In this document: positions 41,463 through 50,836 of the stretch, piece after piece
Position numbering within the stretch: the stretch's first letter is position 1
Layout of the letters: every line of letters starts with the position of its first letter
Assembly (NCBI GenBank): GCA_000967895.1
Contig: FO203512.1
Span: forward strand, 2,751,350 to 2,815,349
Source of the DNA: Oleispira antarctica RB-8
GTDB lineage: Bacteria > Pseudomonadota > Gammaproteobacteria > Pseudomonadales > Oceanobacteraceae
Reading direction: 5' to 3'
Length of the DNA: 64,000 nucleotides
Made by a program: the position numbers and the translations under genes
Notes under the pieces: generated by a model
Database searches by the model: none
Told to the model about the DNA's origin: nothing
What the model saw: the letters and a program-made list of their open reading frames with translations, nothing else

Positions 41463-44400
41463 TTAATTAATTGATCTATATTTTTTTTGATAGTAGCCCA
41501 ATTTTGTTAACCACTCTTTAGCTTGAGCACTAATACTAGCATTTCCACCTCTTTCAGCAATTCTAAATAAATCGATAGCTTTATCAACATCAACTGAAGT
41601 CCCTCTTCCTTGCATAGTCAGTAACCCTAGTGAAAATCCAGAGCTGGAACTACCAGCAAGAATGGCTTTTTCGTAATACTCAACGGCTTTCACATAATTA
41701 TTGGGTATACCCATCCCAGAAGAATACATATTACCTAATGCTGCGTATGCCAAATTCACATACGTAGATTTTGAATTAGCTGCCTTTTCAAGCCAATACA
41801 TTGCTTCATCGGAATCTTGTTCTATCCCTAACCCCTCAAAATATGCATTCCCAAGATAAAAGTAAGCATCCTCATTGCCTAACTGTGCTGCTAAATTAAA
41901 CCAGTAGGTTGATTTTAAAATGCTCTGCTCTCTTCCTATTCCGTTCTCATACATATAAGCGATTTCAACTGCAGAATCAGGATTGCCTTGTTTTGCAGAT
42001 TTAAGAAAATACAGGTATGCCATATCAATATTTTTTTCACCAAACCATCCATACAGATAACTGCTACCAACCATATATTGGGCCCGGGGAAATCCTAATT
42101 GTGCTGATTTTTCAGTCCAGAAGAAAGAAACATTATTGTCTTTTTCAACCCCGATTCCGAAATTATATAAGTGCCCTAAATTAAACATAGCTTTAGGATT
42201 GGACTGAAGAGCAGATTTTTTGTACCACTCAATGGCCTTGCTTGCATCTTTCGTAACTACATTACCATTTAAATAGTAATTCCCCACGTCTTTCTGTGCT
42301 TCAGAATCACCAGCTTCAGCCCTATTGAGTATATCTCCGAAAACTGGATCCGGCTCCTTACCTAGCAAAATATTTTTTGAAACATTATCAGTAGTACTGG
42401 AGTAAACCGTGCTTTCACCTGAGATATAACCTGATCTAACGACTTTAATCTTATACATTCCAAATTGAATATCTTTTATTAAAGGGGTATTACCTACATA
42501 AACATCATCTATAAATACTAAAGAGTCGGCTGAATTTGAAGTTATCTTTAGGGGAAATGAATTAATGGGCTTCAACTCTGAAAACGTATTAGAGTTTACT
42601 TCATGAAATGGAAATACCATATCACCTTTGTCATCATAATAATTTTCAGACTCTATAAAACTTTTACCGTGAGCATACACAGTCACTTTTTTGGAATAAC
42701 CCATAAGAGTAGACATTACCGGACTGTCATTAAGATCAAGATAAGTAGCTTCTGTATTCCTACCAAGATTGTCATACTTATTTGTGAATCTATAAGCCCC
42801 ATCTGCGGCAATAGACTCACCACTGGCATCTCTGTATGCCTCCTCTATTATATTACCTTTGAAATCATACTTAAAAGATAAAGATGCAACTTCAGTACGC
42901 GTGACAGTGGCAATTGCTGTACTCAGTCCATTAACATCATAAAAACTTTCATTAACAATATTTCCATTCTCATCATACTTAAAGGATTTACTATGAAAAC
43001 CTCTTACATTAGTCACAGGTAAACCATCTACACCATACATTTTAATCTGAGTGTTATTTCTAAACTGGTCATAAGTGTAGGCATATCTAGAAACACCTTT
43101 GTGATCTGACATATACCCCCCCTCAAGCACGTGGCAGATTTTTTTTATAATATTATTTTTATTATCATACTCAAACAATAATTTTTCACAGCCAAATTCA
43201 TCAACAACAACCTGGGCATTAATTCCATAAAAAGAAGTACTTAAAATATTCCCTCTATCATCTAAATTCACAATAGATTTTGCATGAGTGTTATTAAACA
43301 GAATAGGTTTTAAGTTTAATCCAAAGTAAGACTCTACTATAGGACGCCCCTTATCATCATAAAGTTTTTCAACTACAGCAACACCAAACTTCGATCCTAT
43401 TAAAATACCATCTTCATTATAGGTAGATATCTTTTTTACACTTCCATATGCATCTATCTCCATTGTCGTTCTTGCAATGTCTTCGCCAGAAGGATGTAAT
43501 ATATCGGTTCTATTCCCCCAATTATCACTTATATATAATGAGCTTAGAGTACTGCCTGGATATATAGCTCTTTCTACTTCCAGTACTCCTTTGTCATCAT
43601 AAACATATTCTATAACTGCTGACCTGCTATTATGATATTTACCGCCTATGGAATTAATATTATATTTTGAAGATACTCTACCGTTTTCATAATACGTATA
43701 TCCGAAACCATAAGTTTCGTTATTATTTGAAGTGTTAACTCCATAAGGATTTTGAAAAACCCTTTTAGTAAGAAAACCTGAGCTATCATAAGTAAGATAA
43801 TTTCTTGATATATCTGAATTAGTTGAAAGATATCTTTCAGCAACACCTTTACTAAAAGACATTACTCTTAGATTATTACTAATCTGATTTAACTTTACTT
43901 TACCAAACCTCTGGTTAAATGAAGCGATGGCAGTATCACCATCAAATTCGTAGTTAGTGACTTTCATTACACTTCCCACGTTACTGAAAGATTTCAATGA
44001 CAGTAATTTCTTTTTATCAGTATATTTATACTTCCATGAGGCTTCATTCTCTCTTGCTAGGTCAGCTGTTGGCGCCCCGAATCCATTTTGATGGGTTAGC
44101 TTTATTAAAGCTCCACCTTGATAATCTAGGCGGTAACTGAAAACTCTATGCCTGACCTCGTTTTCTGATAATTCGTCAATACCAAAAGGAATACTCCACT
44201 TCTCACCTATAGATGAATAGTAATAACTCTTAACTCTTGAGTCATCAAATAGGTATAAGCTAACAATTAGAAGAGGGAGAAATATTACTGAAATATAACT
44301 AGCTAATATTTTCCGTGATCGTCTAAGCGAAAGGTTTACATATTCTGCAATAGAACTTTCGTTAATTGACTTTATTTTTTTATAAGAATGTCCTTCTTTT

Positions 44401-46298
44401 AATAAGCGCTTATCGGTAATTAAATACTTCCCACTACCGGCTTTGTCTTTATCCTTTTTCCATTGTGTATATTGGCCATCAATACTATACCGCCAAGTTA
44501 AATAATCGGTGTAAGTGCCTACCCATTGTTTCAAGGTATCCCAATATTCAAACAAGCTATCATGAGCTAGCTTAGCTACGGGTTCATTAGCGCTATTTCT
44601 ATAACTGACAATGATATTGGCATTGATAAAGTCTTGGATAAGTCCGTAAAGCTCAGGATCATTCACCTCGACCTCGGATAGGAAAACTTGCTTGCCGAAG
44701 GGTAGATGATCACTATTTAAGCCAACAAAGTGTGAAAATAGTGAATTAGCCTGTTCAGAGAAATTACTTTTACTGAGCACTTCTGAAGCCCTATAGGCGA
44801 TCGCACCAGACAAGCCTCCTAATGTTTCATAATCGCTAAAGGACAGTATCTTTTGGCCATTACTCTTATCTATCGCATTTAAATGCAGTTGCTCAAGAAG
44901 AAACTCAACCATTGGAAGTGCAAAAGGGGTCTGTAATGCTTCTTCAATTATAATGCTATCGAGTGTTTGTTCTTTATCATCTCTCTCGAATTCTATCCCC
45001 GAAAAGGCTGCCTGTTCATGGACAATGTCATACCATGAGTTGCTCGATAATTGAGATGTTACATTCGATATAATTGGGGAGCGAAAAGCCTGATTGTCTA
45101 ATAATCTTCCAAGGTATTCATTCCTGAGTGCCAATACTATATCTAGGTTTTCTATCTTTTTTGAAAGCTCATCGATTAGTTTTAGATTCTGAGTGATATT
45201 TTCAATGGATTGATCAGCCTGGCTAAACACTTCTTCGTATTGATCAAAGTATAATAAGCAGCGAGGGCTTTCCTGAGTAATATGCGAGGCTAACAGTGCG
45301 ACTCCACTCTCTATAGACTGTTCAAAAGCCCTTTCAAGATCATCAAGTGAAATCCCTTTAGATGCCAGGGACCATGCAATAATAAATTGTCTTAGTACAA
45401 AATCAAGAACACCTGAACTCGATATATCACTGGGTGTGGTATAGGCCCAATGAAGGTTTTGATTATACTTCTCGAGCTTCGGAATTAACCCCGCCTTAAT
45501 TAGTGATGATTTTCCTGCCCCACTTGGTCCAGATACAATCAATAACCCACTATTTTGCTGTAAATCATCGTATAGACGGTCGGTATCCTTAACTCGACCG
45601 AAGAATCTAACGCTGTCTTCGTAATTAAAACTTTTTAACCCCTTAAAAGGCTGCCATCGCCCAAGCGGATCTCCATTGTAGGCATCACCTAATAAGCTAC
45701 CCAACACTTCTTGTAAACGAGCTACGGGGTAAAGAACGCCACCAAGCATCTGAATTCTTGTGCGGTCCTCGGCAGAAATCTCGCTGTGATTGCTACTAGG
45801 GTAACAAAAGCAGAAACGATCGATAGAGCTTCGATTATTTTCTACATAACGACAAAGAGAGTCGATCTTCTTATTGAGATGGCCAATCGAGCTCACCTGT
45901 CCCGATGGAAGTATCTCTCCGGTAGCGAATACTGGATTATTGAAGGAGTCTGTTTTATGCAGTACTGTCTCCCACCAAGCCTGAAACAGTGCAAGTGCAT
46001 AGCCTAGGCCACTACTACTGCTACCTTGAACAAAGTTAAAACTGTCTCCGTTAACGGGGTTTAGATTAATGCTCGCCCTATAACGATGACGCTGATCCAG
46101 TTTATTGAATGATACATAAGCAGCAGTTGCCGCCGTTGAGAGGTAGCCTTGCTGCTCCTCAAATGAAATTGAAGTAAGTTGCTGCTTAAGTTGAAGGCTT
46201 AATAACCCTTTTGCGGCTGAATCACCCAAATGACTTTCTTGAGGGCGAGCACTGACTTCTAAAATCGTTTCCGTACTGGTCAGAATATAAATAGTCAT
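41463..46298 (-). CDS. Lon-like protease / nSTAND1 ATPase with envelope-facing repeat tail (module 2)
   Basis: 1611 residues, paralogous to the 25771 gene over the first ~640. The Lon-like domain has GSSSSGLGYA (candidate S95), ATGEILPSGQV and GHLNKKID (candidate K144). nSTAND1 follows with PFKGLKSFNYEDSVRFFGR, Walker A GPSGAGKS (257-264) and LLYFDQYEEVF. A membrane helix at ~663-683 is followed by ~550 residues of YD-like repeats (YDDKGR, KYDENGNI, KYDFKGNI, KYDNLGRN), a PEGA domain (SLVFIDDVYVGNTPL, ~1275-1320) and about seven Sel1 repeats to the C-terminus. It looks like an envelope sensor tied to a cytoplasmic protease. The roles are inferred. Confidence 0.82.
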   Translation of the reverse strand: MTIYILTSTETILEVSARPQESHLGDSAAKGLLSLQLKQQLTSISFEEQQGYLSTAATAAYVSFNKLDQRHRYRASINLNPVNGDSFNFVQGSSSSGLGYALALFQAWWETVLHKTDSFNNPVFATGEILPSGQVSSIGHLNKKIDSLCRYVENNRSSIDRFCFCYPSSNHSEISAEDRTRIQMLGGVLYPVARLQEVLGSLLGDAYNGDPLGRWQPFKGLKSFNYEDSVRFFGRVKDTDRLYDDLQQNSGLLIVSGPSGAGKSSLIKAGLIPKLEKYNQNLHWAYTTPSDISSSGVLDFVLRQFIIAWSLASKGISLDDLERAFEQSIESGVALLASHITQESPRCLLYFDQYEEVFSQADQSIENITQNLKLIDELSKKIENLDIVLALRNEYLGRLLDNQAFRSPIISNVTSQLSSNSWYDIVHEQAAFSGIEFERDDKEQTLDSIIIEEALQTPFALPMVEFLLEQLHLNAIDKSNGQKILSFSDYETLGGLSGAIAYRASEVLSKSNFSEQANSLFSHFVGLNSDHLPFGKQVFLSEVEVNDPELYGLIQDFINANIIVSYRNSANEPVAKLAHDSLFEYWDTLKQWVGTYTDYLTWRYSIDGQYTQWKKDKDKAGSGKYLITDKRLLKEGHSYKKIKSINESSIAEYVNLSLRRSRKILASYISVIFLPLLIVSLYLFDDSRVKSYYYSSIGEKWSIPFGIDELSENEVRHRVFSYRLDYQGGALIKLTHQNGFGAPTADLARENEASWKYKYTDKKKLLSLKSFSNVGSVMKVTNYEFDGDTAIASFNQRFGKVKLNQISNNLRVMSFSKGVAERYLSTNSDISRNYLTYDSSGFLTKRVFQNPYGVNTSNNNETYGFGYTYYENGRVSSKYNINSIGGKYHNSRSAVIEYVYDDKGVLEVERAIYPGSTLSSLYISDNWGNRTDILHPSGEDIARTTMEIDAYGSVKKISTYNEDGILIGSKFGVAVVEKLYDDKGRPIVESYFGLNLKPILFNNTHAKSIVNLDDRGNILSTSFYGINAQVVVDEFGCEKLLFEYDNKNNIIKKICHVLEGGYMSDHKGVSRYAYTYDQFRNNTQIKMYGVDGLPVTNVRGFHSKSFKYDENGNIVNESFYDVNGLSTAIATVTRTEVASLSFKYDFKGNIIEEAYRDASGESIAADGAYRFTNKYDNLGRNTEATYLDLNDSPVMSTLMGYSKKVTVYAHGKSFIESENYYDDKGDMVFPFHEVNSNTFSELKPINSFPLKITSNSADSLVFIDDVYVGNTPLIKDIQFGMYKIKVVRSGYISGESTVYSSTTDNVSKNILLGKEPDPVFGDILNRAEAGDSEAQKDVGNYYLNGNVVTKDASKAIEWYKKSALQSNPKAMFNLGHLYNFGIGVEKDNNVSFFWTEKSAQLGFPRAQYMVGSSYLYGWFGEKNIDMAYLYFLKSAKQGNPDSAVEIAYMYENGIGREQSILKSTYWFNLAAQLGNEDAYFYLGNAYFEGLGIEQDSDEAMYWLEKAANSKSTYVNLAYAALGNMYSSGMGIPNNYVKAVEYYEKAILAGSSSSGFSLGLLTMQGRGTSVDVDKAIDLFRIAERGGNASISAQAKEWLTKLGYYQKKYRSIN

Positions 46299-46304
46299 AA
46301 GTTC

Positions 46305-46904
46305 TTAATCGCTACCCTTCATGTTAATGACGATAGAGATGCTGATCTCCCCTTTCACATTTACACTTTCCGGTTGCTCTATAAGCTTTCCGCTACCCTC
46401 TGCCGCCGTACCTGTTTCATCAATATATAGAACAGCATCAAGTAGTTCATTTTCATTATTCGATACGATTATATGAACTGATTTTCCTAAGTAGGAACCG
46501 AGTGAATCCGTCATCTTTTCTGCGTTATTATTATTCGAAGTTAGATATACATCCACTTCATGTTCAGTACCTAATACTTTGCGTATATCGAGAATAAAGC
46601 CGGCACCAACAAAGTTCATAGGCTGCGAAAACCAATCGGCTAGTGATAGACCTGAAGCCGCTAAAAGCTCTGTTTCGCCAAAAGTATGTAGCTGTTTCTG
46701 TGGCCTTTTAGATGCAAAAGCCACCACATTATTAGATGAGGGTATTTCTGATGAATTACTTTTGGATATCAACCGGTCAATCTCTGATTGAAGTTCGGCC
46801 GGAACGCCATTTTTAAGCTCAGCACTCACTTCGTCGATCGCTTTGAGCAAAAGATTCTCCGTGTGCATTTCTAACACTTCACGAGTTATATCTGTTTTTT
46901 TCAT
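46305..46904 (-). CDS. ~197-aa module protein, possible anti-sigma or protease substrate (module 2)
   Basis: 199 residues, the paralogue of the 28064 gene. Shared blocks are TELLAASGLSLADWFSQPM, GAGFILDIRKV, GKSVHIIVSNN and YIDETGTAAEGSG; the linker after the helical N-terminus (NNVVAFASKRPQK) is more variable. It overlaps the sigma gene by 4 bp (ATGA) and the Lon/STAND start follows its stop by 6 bp, the same arrangement as in module 1. Conservation of order with divergence of sequence implies that it works with both neighbours. Confidence 0.62.
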   Translation of the reverse strand: MKKTDITREVLEMHTENLLLKAIDEVSAELKNGVPAELQSEIDRLISKSNSSEIPSSNNVVAFASKRPQKQLHTFGETELLAASGLSLADWFSQPMNFVGAGFILDIRKVLGTEHEVDVYLTSNNNNAEKMTDSLGSYLGKSVHIIVSNNENELLDAVLYIDETGTAAEGSGKLIEQPESVNVKGEISISIVINMKGSD

Positions 46905-47584
46905 GAGGCAGTCTCTGCATTTTCTAACTGCTCACGCAGGAATTGTATTTGTTCATGAGGGTTGTTGATAAGAATACCGTGAGGACCCGTGCACAATGAT
47001 ACCTTCTCAGTGAAGCGCTTTAATTCTTGGGTTAGGTTTGATGATTTATAGCCCAAATATATTGCTAGCTCTTTCATAGGCAATCCATAGTTATCAAACT
47101 CCCAAAAGGCCGCGTTAAAAAAGCTTCTTTTGACGGTATCTTTCATATCAGAAGATGCCGAATTAAAGCAACTCTCTATCCAGCTATAGGCTTCCCTAAT
47201 AAATACATATTGGTCAGGGCCTTCGGTAGGTGAGGAAATAAAGTTATCCTCATCAGTATCATCTATTGCTTGAGTTTGGATACTTTCATACCGATTGCCA
47301 GACGCCTCTGACTTGGTTAAACGACGATTGATCCCTCGTAACTTAAGCTGATCCATGTAACAAGATCTTATAGCTTTAACAATGTAGCCATTAATTTGCC
47401 TATTATTATCTTCACTGGTATTAAGATCATTAGTACTAAAAAAGTCTGTTTTATACAGCTTTAGAAATACGTCTTGGACGACGTCATCCTTTAGATCTTG
47501 ATGATACGGGTCTTTGATTTTTATATTCGTTAACTTCTTAATCAATAATAGATATTTGGCAATTTCTTGATTATTAGTACCCAT
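46901..47584 (-). CDS. ECF-like sigma factor (module 2)
   Basis: 227 residues from ATG 47584, which has AAGGA upstream and aligns with the start of the module 1 sigma factor. An in-frame ATG at 47731 would add 49 residues with no counterpart there. Region 2: LKDDVVQDVFLKLYKTDFF and YIVKAIRSCYMDQLKLRGI. Region 4: MKELAIYLGYKSSNLTQELKRF. The region 4 helices differ from module 1 at only a few positions, so the two factors may read the same -35. It would activate transcription once freed from its control protein. Confidence 0.78.
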   Translation of the reverse strand: MGTNNQEIAKYLLLIKKLTNIKIKDPYHQDLKDDVVQDVFLKLYKTDFFSTNDLNTSEDNNRQINGYIVKAIRSCYMDQLKLRGINRRLTKSEASGNRYESIQTQAIDDTDEDNFISSPTEGPDQYVFIREAYSWIESCFNSASSDMKDTVKRSFFNAAFWEFDNYGLPMKELAIYLGYKSSNLTQELKRFTEKVSLCTGPHGILINNPHEQIQFLREQLENAETAS

Positions 47585-47731
47585 TACATTCCTTGTCCTG
47601 ATATGCGCTTGCTTACATGCCCTCAATCGATTCACAGGGCTATTCTTATCAATAAACATTATGGCGGAAAAAACGTCTAAATAGGTAGTCTCATGAGAAA
47701 ACCATATACTAATGAACTTACTCGAGGTCAT

Positions 47732-47995
47732 TTAATGATTTACAACCTCTTTTATCTCCCGAATAACCTCTCCTCTTTGCCAAATCACATCTCCATTTGT
47801 CCTGAACTTCATAGCCTTATAAGAAGTGCTTCCATAACTGCTTTTAAGCCAAACAATCTCGCCTAATACGGGGTTAGGACAGGCTCTATTCATTTTTGAA
47901 AGCCAGCCTTCTAGATCCCCTGTTTTATTTAACGGTTTCGCCACCCAGTTAGTACGGGGTTCATAAGTTGTTGCGATGCTATTTTCAAATGCCAT
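47732..47995 (-). CDS. small hypothetical protein heading module 2
   Basis: 87 residues, no family recognised; beta-rich, with several Trp (NWVAKPL, EIVWLKSS, DVIWQRGEV) and one Cys. AGGAG eight bases before the ATG is a strong ribosome site. It is 61 bp downstream of the module's promoter-like element, as the sigma gene is in module 1, so it was probably inserted into or lost from the unit. No equivalent exists in module 1. Confidence 0.55.
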   Translation of the reverse strand: MAFENSIATTYEPRTNWVAKPLNKTGDLEGWLSKMNRACPNPVLGEIVWLKSSYGSTSYKAMKFRTNGDVIWQRGEVIREIKEVVNH

Positions 47996-48056
47996 GTTTA
48001 TTCTCCTGCTACCTAATGAGTGGCTTTAAAGCCGTCTATGCGTTGTTACATATAGA

Positions 48057-48116
48057 TAAACGGTGTTATTCATCAGAATTAACAAAATGGGGAATATATT
48101 TTAACTAATTGTTAAT
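48057..48116 (-). promoter_or_regulatory. candidate autoregulated promoter of module 2
   Basis: Minus strand: ATTAACAA (48116-48109), TTGTTAAT (48085-48078), 15 bp, CGTTTA (48062-48057). It matches the module 1 element at 29459-29396 in words, order and distance to the first ATG (61 bp), although the surrounding sequence has diverged. Confidence 0.5.
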
Positions 48117-48258
48117 TCGATGCCTTTAGCGACGTTTATCTATTTTGAACACAGTGCGACCTTTAACAGCTTCGAGCTGAAGGTGTTAATCGGCAACCAT
48201 CTTGAAATGCTGTGTTAAAAATATTTAGTGAACAAAACAACCTACAGGTAGAGTAAAA

Positions 48259-48798
48259 ATGGCACGAGGCAGCATTAATAAGGCAATCGTAATTGGCACG
48301 CTAGGGCGTGACCCTGAAATGCGGTACTTACCAAACGGAAATGCAGTATGCTCAATGAGCCTAGCCACGGATGAAGGCTATAAGGATAAAAACACGGGGC
48401 AAATAGTGGAAAAAACCGAGTGGCATCGTGTAGAAGCCTTTGGCCGACTAGCGGAGATTATTTGCCAATACCTTAAAAAAGGCTCTAAGTGCTACATTGA
48501 AGGAAAATTACGCACTGATGAGTATCAAAAAGACGGTATTAAGCGCTACAGCACTAAAATCATTGCTAATGAAATGACCATGCTTGATAGGAAACTAGTC
48601 CGAGATAACAATATTGACGACTTTAGAGGTACTACTGCTACAAATAACCCTAATAACTTTAAGGCTTCAACACATAGCGCTACACAAGTAGCAACTTATG
48701 GCACCGGAAACACGCTGATAAACCAACCCGTTAAGAAAGAAAACTCTTTTGATAACACTTTTGGTAATGCTGATGACTCTGATGACATTCCTTTCTAA
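48259..48798 (+). CDS. ssb: single-stranded DNA-binding protein
   Basis: 179 residues. The OB fold is complete ([65 protein letters not shown]), followed by a Gln/Asn-rich linker and the acidic tip DDSDDIPF that recruits repair proteins. It is divergent from module 2 across a 263-bp gap and is probably an accessory-element copy rather than the housekeeping gene, given its location and the second, broken ssb at 24155. Confidence 0.94.
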   Translation: MARGSINKAIVIGTLGRDPEMRYLPNGNAVCSMSLATDEGYKDKNTGQIVEKTEWHRVEAFGRLAEIICQYLKKGSKCYIEGKLRTDEYQKDGIKRYSTKIIANEMTMLDRKLVRDNNIDDFRGTTATNNPNNFKASTHSATQVATYGTGNTLINQPVKKENSFDNTFGNADDSDDIPF

Positions 48799-48904
48799 GA
48801 ACGAGTTTAACTCATCAGTGTACCACTCGAGTCGTTAGAAAGGCCTTGATTGGCGTAAAATATTTGAAGAGTTTTTGTAGTCGATGTTTGAGTTTACTTA
48901 CCGC

Positions 48905-49081
48905 CAAATATGAGGAGCTAACTACTCTTCAAACTCAATTATGAAACGATTCAACGCAGGTTTCCAATTCCTTATCGGCATCGTCCATTTTTTAGAGGCC
49001 GTTTCGGTCCTAAAAAAATGACTTTTAGTGCTGCATCATCGCTAGAAAATACTTTTCTTGTTTTAGCCGATTTACGAACAG
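48905..49081 (-). pseudogene. IS256 transposase remnant (C-terminal end)
   Basis: About 177 bp closely match the 3' end of the transposase at 22480 (from AATATGAGGAGCTAACT through the codons for GFPMRDW- and KKW-like segments) with scattered changes and at least one small deletion. It stops near CGATTTACGAACA. No start, no ends and no complete catalytic motif remain. Confidence 0.8.
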
Positions 49082-49111
49082 CCTATAAAGTAGATCGGAG
49101 ATAACGACTCT

Positions 49112-49216
49112 CTATTTGAGCTTTGCGTCATCTTCCTTTTTGTTCTTATGTAAAGCTACATAAGCGACTATAAGGGTTAGCAGTAACGCAGTAGTTGTAC
49201 CAAGGATAATATTCAT
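49112..49216 (-). CDS. 34-aa single-span membrane protein
   Basis: ATG at 49216 with GGAG eight bases upstream; stop TAG at 49112. The product starts MNIILGTTTALLLTLIVAYV, a single membrane helix, and ends in a charged tail (HKNKKEDDAKLK). That positive-inside layout and the good ribosome site suggest a real small membrane protein rather than chance. No homologue is known to me. Confidence 0.45.
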   Translation of the reverse strand: MNIILGTTTALLLTLIVAYVALHKNKKEDDAKLK

Positions 49217-49494
49217 TAGACACACTCCATTAATATACTTAAATAATACAGCTAGCTGTTTCAGTGGATCAAGGTTATGTAGAAGTAATTAACCTATGCG
49301 CGGACCAACCATAGCGGACTCCTTAAACTGTTCAATTCTTACCATTCATAATAGCAATATTTACGCTAAATGTACGATATTTAAAGAGTCTTCAATATTT
49401 GAGAAAAGTACTTATTTAAGACTGCTTGTACGTTGTTAAAAAGGGATTAATACCGACGTGCCTGCCGCTCCCATGAACCCGACTCCCCAATTAT
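49217..49494. other. gene-free stretch at the island edge
   Basis: 278 bp; together with the repeat region to 49865 this gives about 650 bp without a convincing gene. Short frames exist (for example 49523-49717 on minus), but they lack ribosome sites and recognisable domains. Confidence 0.45.
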
Positions 49495-49841
49495 GGTAAT
49501 ACTCATTTTTTGCTAATTTATTTTATAATAAATAATCAGAAATTATCTGTGCCAAAATTGTGCCCAAAGCCACCTTAAATCCAGTATCTAACTTACTAAA
49601 AATAATATAATTTCTTAGCCAAGGCTTGAGCAATACCAGATCACTTTTTGTACCCTTAGTACCCAAATCCTGATAATGCTCGGGCACATTTATAGTCTTT
49701 GTTACGACCTTTACCATTGATTGGTAATACTCATAAAAAGTCAGAAATTTCGTGTGTCCATATCAGGGTAATACTCATAAACGGCTTATTTGAGAAATAC
49801 AAAAAATGGCTTTGGGCACGAAGTGGGCACAATCTGGGCAC
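49495..49841. repeat. short-repeat arrays beside tRNA-Val, attachment-site-like
   Basis: GGTAATACTCAT occurs three times (49495, 49723, 49767). GGGCAC occurs at 49814, 49825 and 49836, exactly 11 bp apart. The opposite orientation, TGTGCC, occurs at 49548 and 49559, also 11 bp apart, and GTGCCCAAAGCC / GGCTTTGGGCAC form an inverted pair. Repeats phased by one helical turn next to a tRNA gene recall integrase arm sites. No integrase gene is left. Confidence 0.45.
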
Positions 49842-49865
49842 AGAGGAGATTTTTAGAGCAGATAC

Positions 49866-49892
49866 AAAAAAGCCCAATCTTTAAATTGGGCT
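49866..49892 (-). terminator. intrinsic terminator of tRNA-Val
   Basis: AGCCCAAT/ATTGGGCT 8-bp stem with a 6-nt loop; on the minus strand it is followed by five or more Ts. It lies 31 bp after the tRNA 3' end. Confidence 0.8.
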
Positions 49893-49922
49893 CTAAGCGC
49901 TTGATTTAACAAAGGAATTCTT

Positions 49923-49999
<77 letters not shown>

Positions 50000-50143
50000 A
50001 AAGTGAGTGCAGTCTAATAAATTGATACTCACCATGCAAGATATTTTTGCACCTTTAGGCACTAATAAAACAAAGAAACCAGTTTAAAATCAGTTTGTTA
50101 GAACACTGCTAGTACTTTGCGCGCCTCCTATGAGTATAGTTGT

Positions 50144-50794
50144 TTAAATATCAGACAGTTTAACAATCTCACTGGCTCGCCTTGTCACTTCATTCCAATC
50201 TCCTTCAATTAGCAATTTCGATTCAGTTAACCAACTACCACCTGCGCAGATAACATTGGGCAACCCAAGGTACTCTTTATAGTTATCTTTGCTAATACCA
50301 CCCGTCGGGCAGAACTGAATATCAGGAAACGGTCCAGACCATGCTTTTAATAATTTAGCGCCGCCAATTGCGCTGGCGGGGAAGCACTTTAGCTGGGTGA
50401 TTCCTGCTTGTGCTGCGATCATTACTTCACTGGCGGTTGCTACGCCTGGCAAGAAAACGCCCTGCCATTGTCCGTCGAGCTTTACCTGTTTGGCTTTTTC
50501 AATTAATTCAGGGGTAAGGCCTGGGCTGACTATAAATTGTGCACCGGCATCTATCGCTTTTTGAAAATCGTCGGCAGTGCAAACGGTTCCTGCACCAACA
50601 ATAGCTTCTGGAACAGCTTTTTTAATCGCGCTAATCGCGGCGAGCCCGGCTTCGGTTCTAAGCGTAACTTCTAATAAATGGACCCCCCCTGCGACCAAGG
50701 CTTTCGCCATTGGAATAGCATGTACTAAATCATCAATTACGATGACGGGTATTAAGGGTTTGGTATTGGCTAACCATGTATCAAGCTGTGTCAT
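50144..50794 (-). CDS. eda: KDPG/KHG aldolase
   Basis: 216 residues, normal length. It cleaves 2-keto-3-deoxy-6-phosphogluconate to pyruvate and glyceraldehyde-3-phosphate, the last step of the Entner-Doudoroff pathway. Visible motifs: EVTLRTEAGL (catalytic Glu), GAGTVC, SPGLTPELI, and LKCFPASAIGG with the Schiff-base Lys, then FCPTGGIS. It is the last gene of a zwf-pgl-edd-eda run; the gap to edd is 42 bp. No clear terminator is seen before the tRNA-Val region. Confidence 0.96.
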   Translation of the reverse strand: MTQLDTWLANTKPLIPVIVIDDLVHAIPMAKALVAGGVHLLEVTLRTEAGLAAISAIKKAVPEAIVGAGTVCTADDFQKAIDAGAQFIVSPGLTPELIEKAKQVKLDGQWQGVFLPGVATASEVMIAAQAGITQLKCFPASAIGGAKLLKAWSGPFPDIQFCPTGGISKDNYKEYLGLPNVICAGGSWLTESKLLIEGDWNEVTRRASEIVKLSDI

Positions 50795-50836
50795 GTTATT
50801 TGTTCCTAATCCTTGTGTACTTACTATTCCTTTGTA

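Noticed and set aside
47585-47731. Longer sigma factor starting at 47731 in module 2
   Set aside because: The extra 49 residues have no counterpart in the paralogue, and AAGGA sits before the ATG at 47584.
49523-49717. 64-codon minus-strand frame near tRNA-Val as an integrase fragment
   Set aside because: No tyrosine-recombinase motif (R..HxxR..Y) can be found, and it has no ribosome site.
49495-49778. Three copies of a 12-bp word, considered as a CRISPR array
   Set aside because: The copies are too short and unevenly spaced (228 and 44 bp), and there are no spacers or cas genes.
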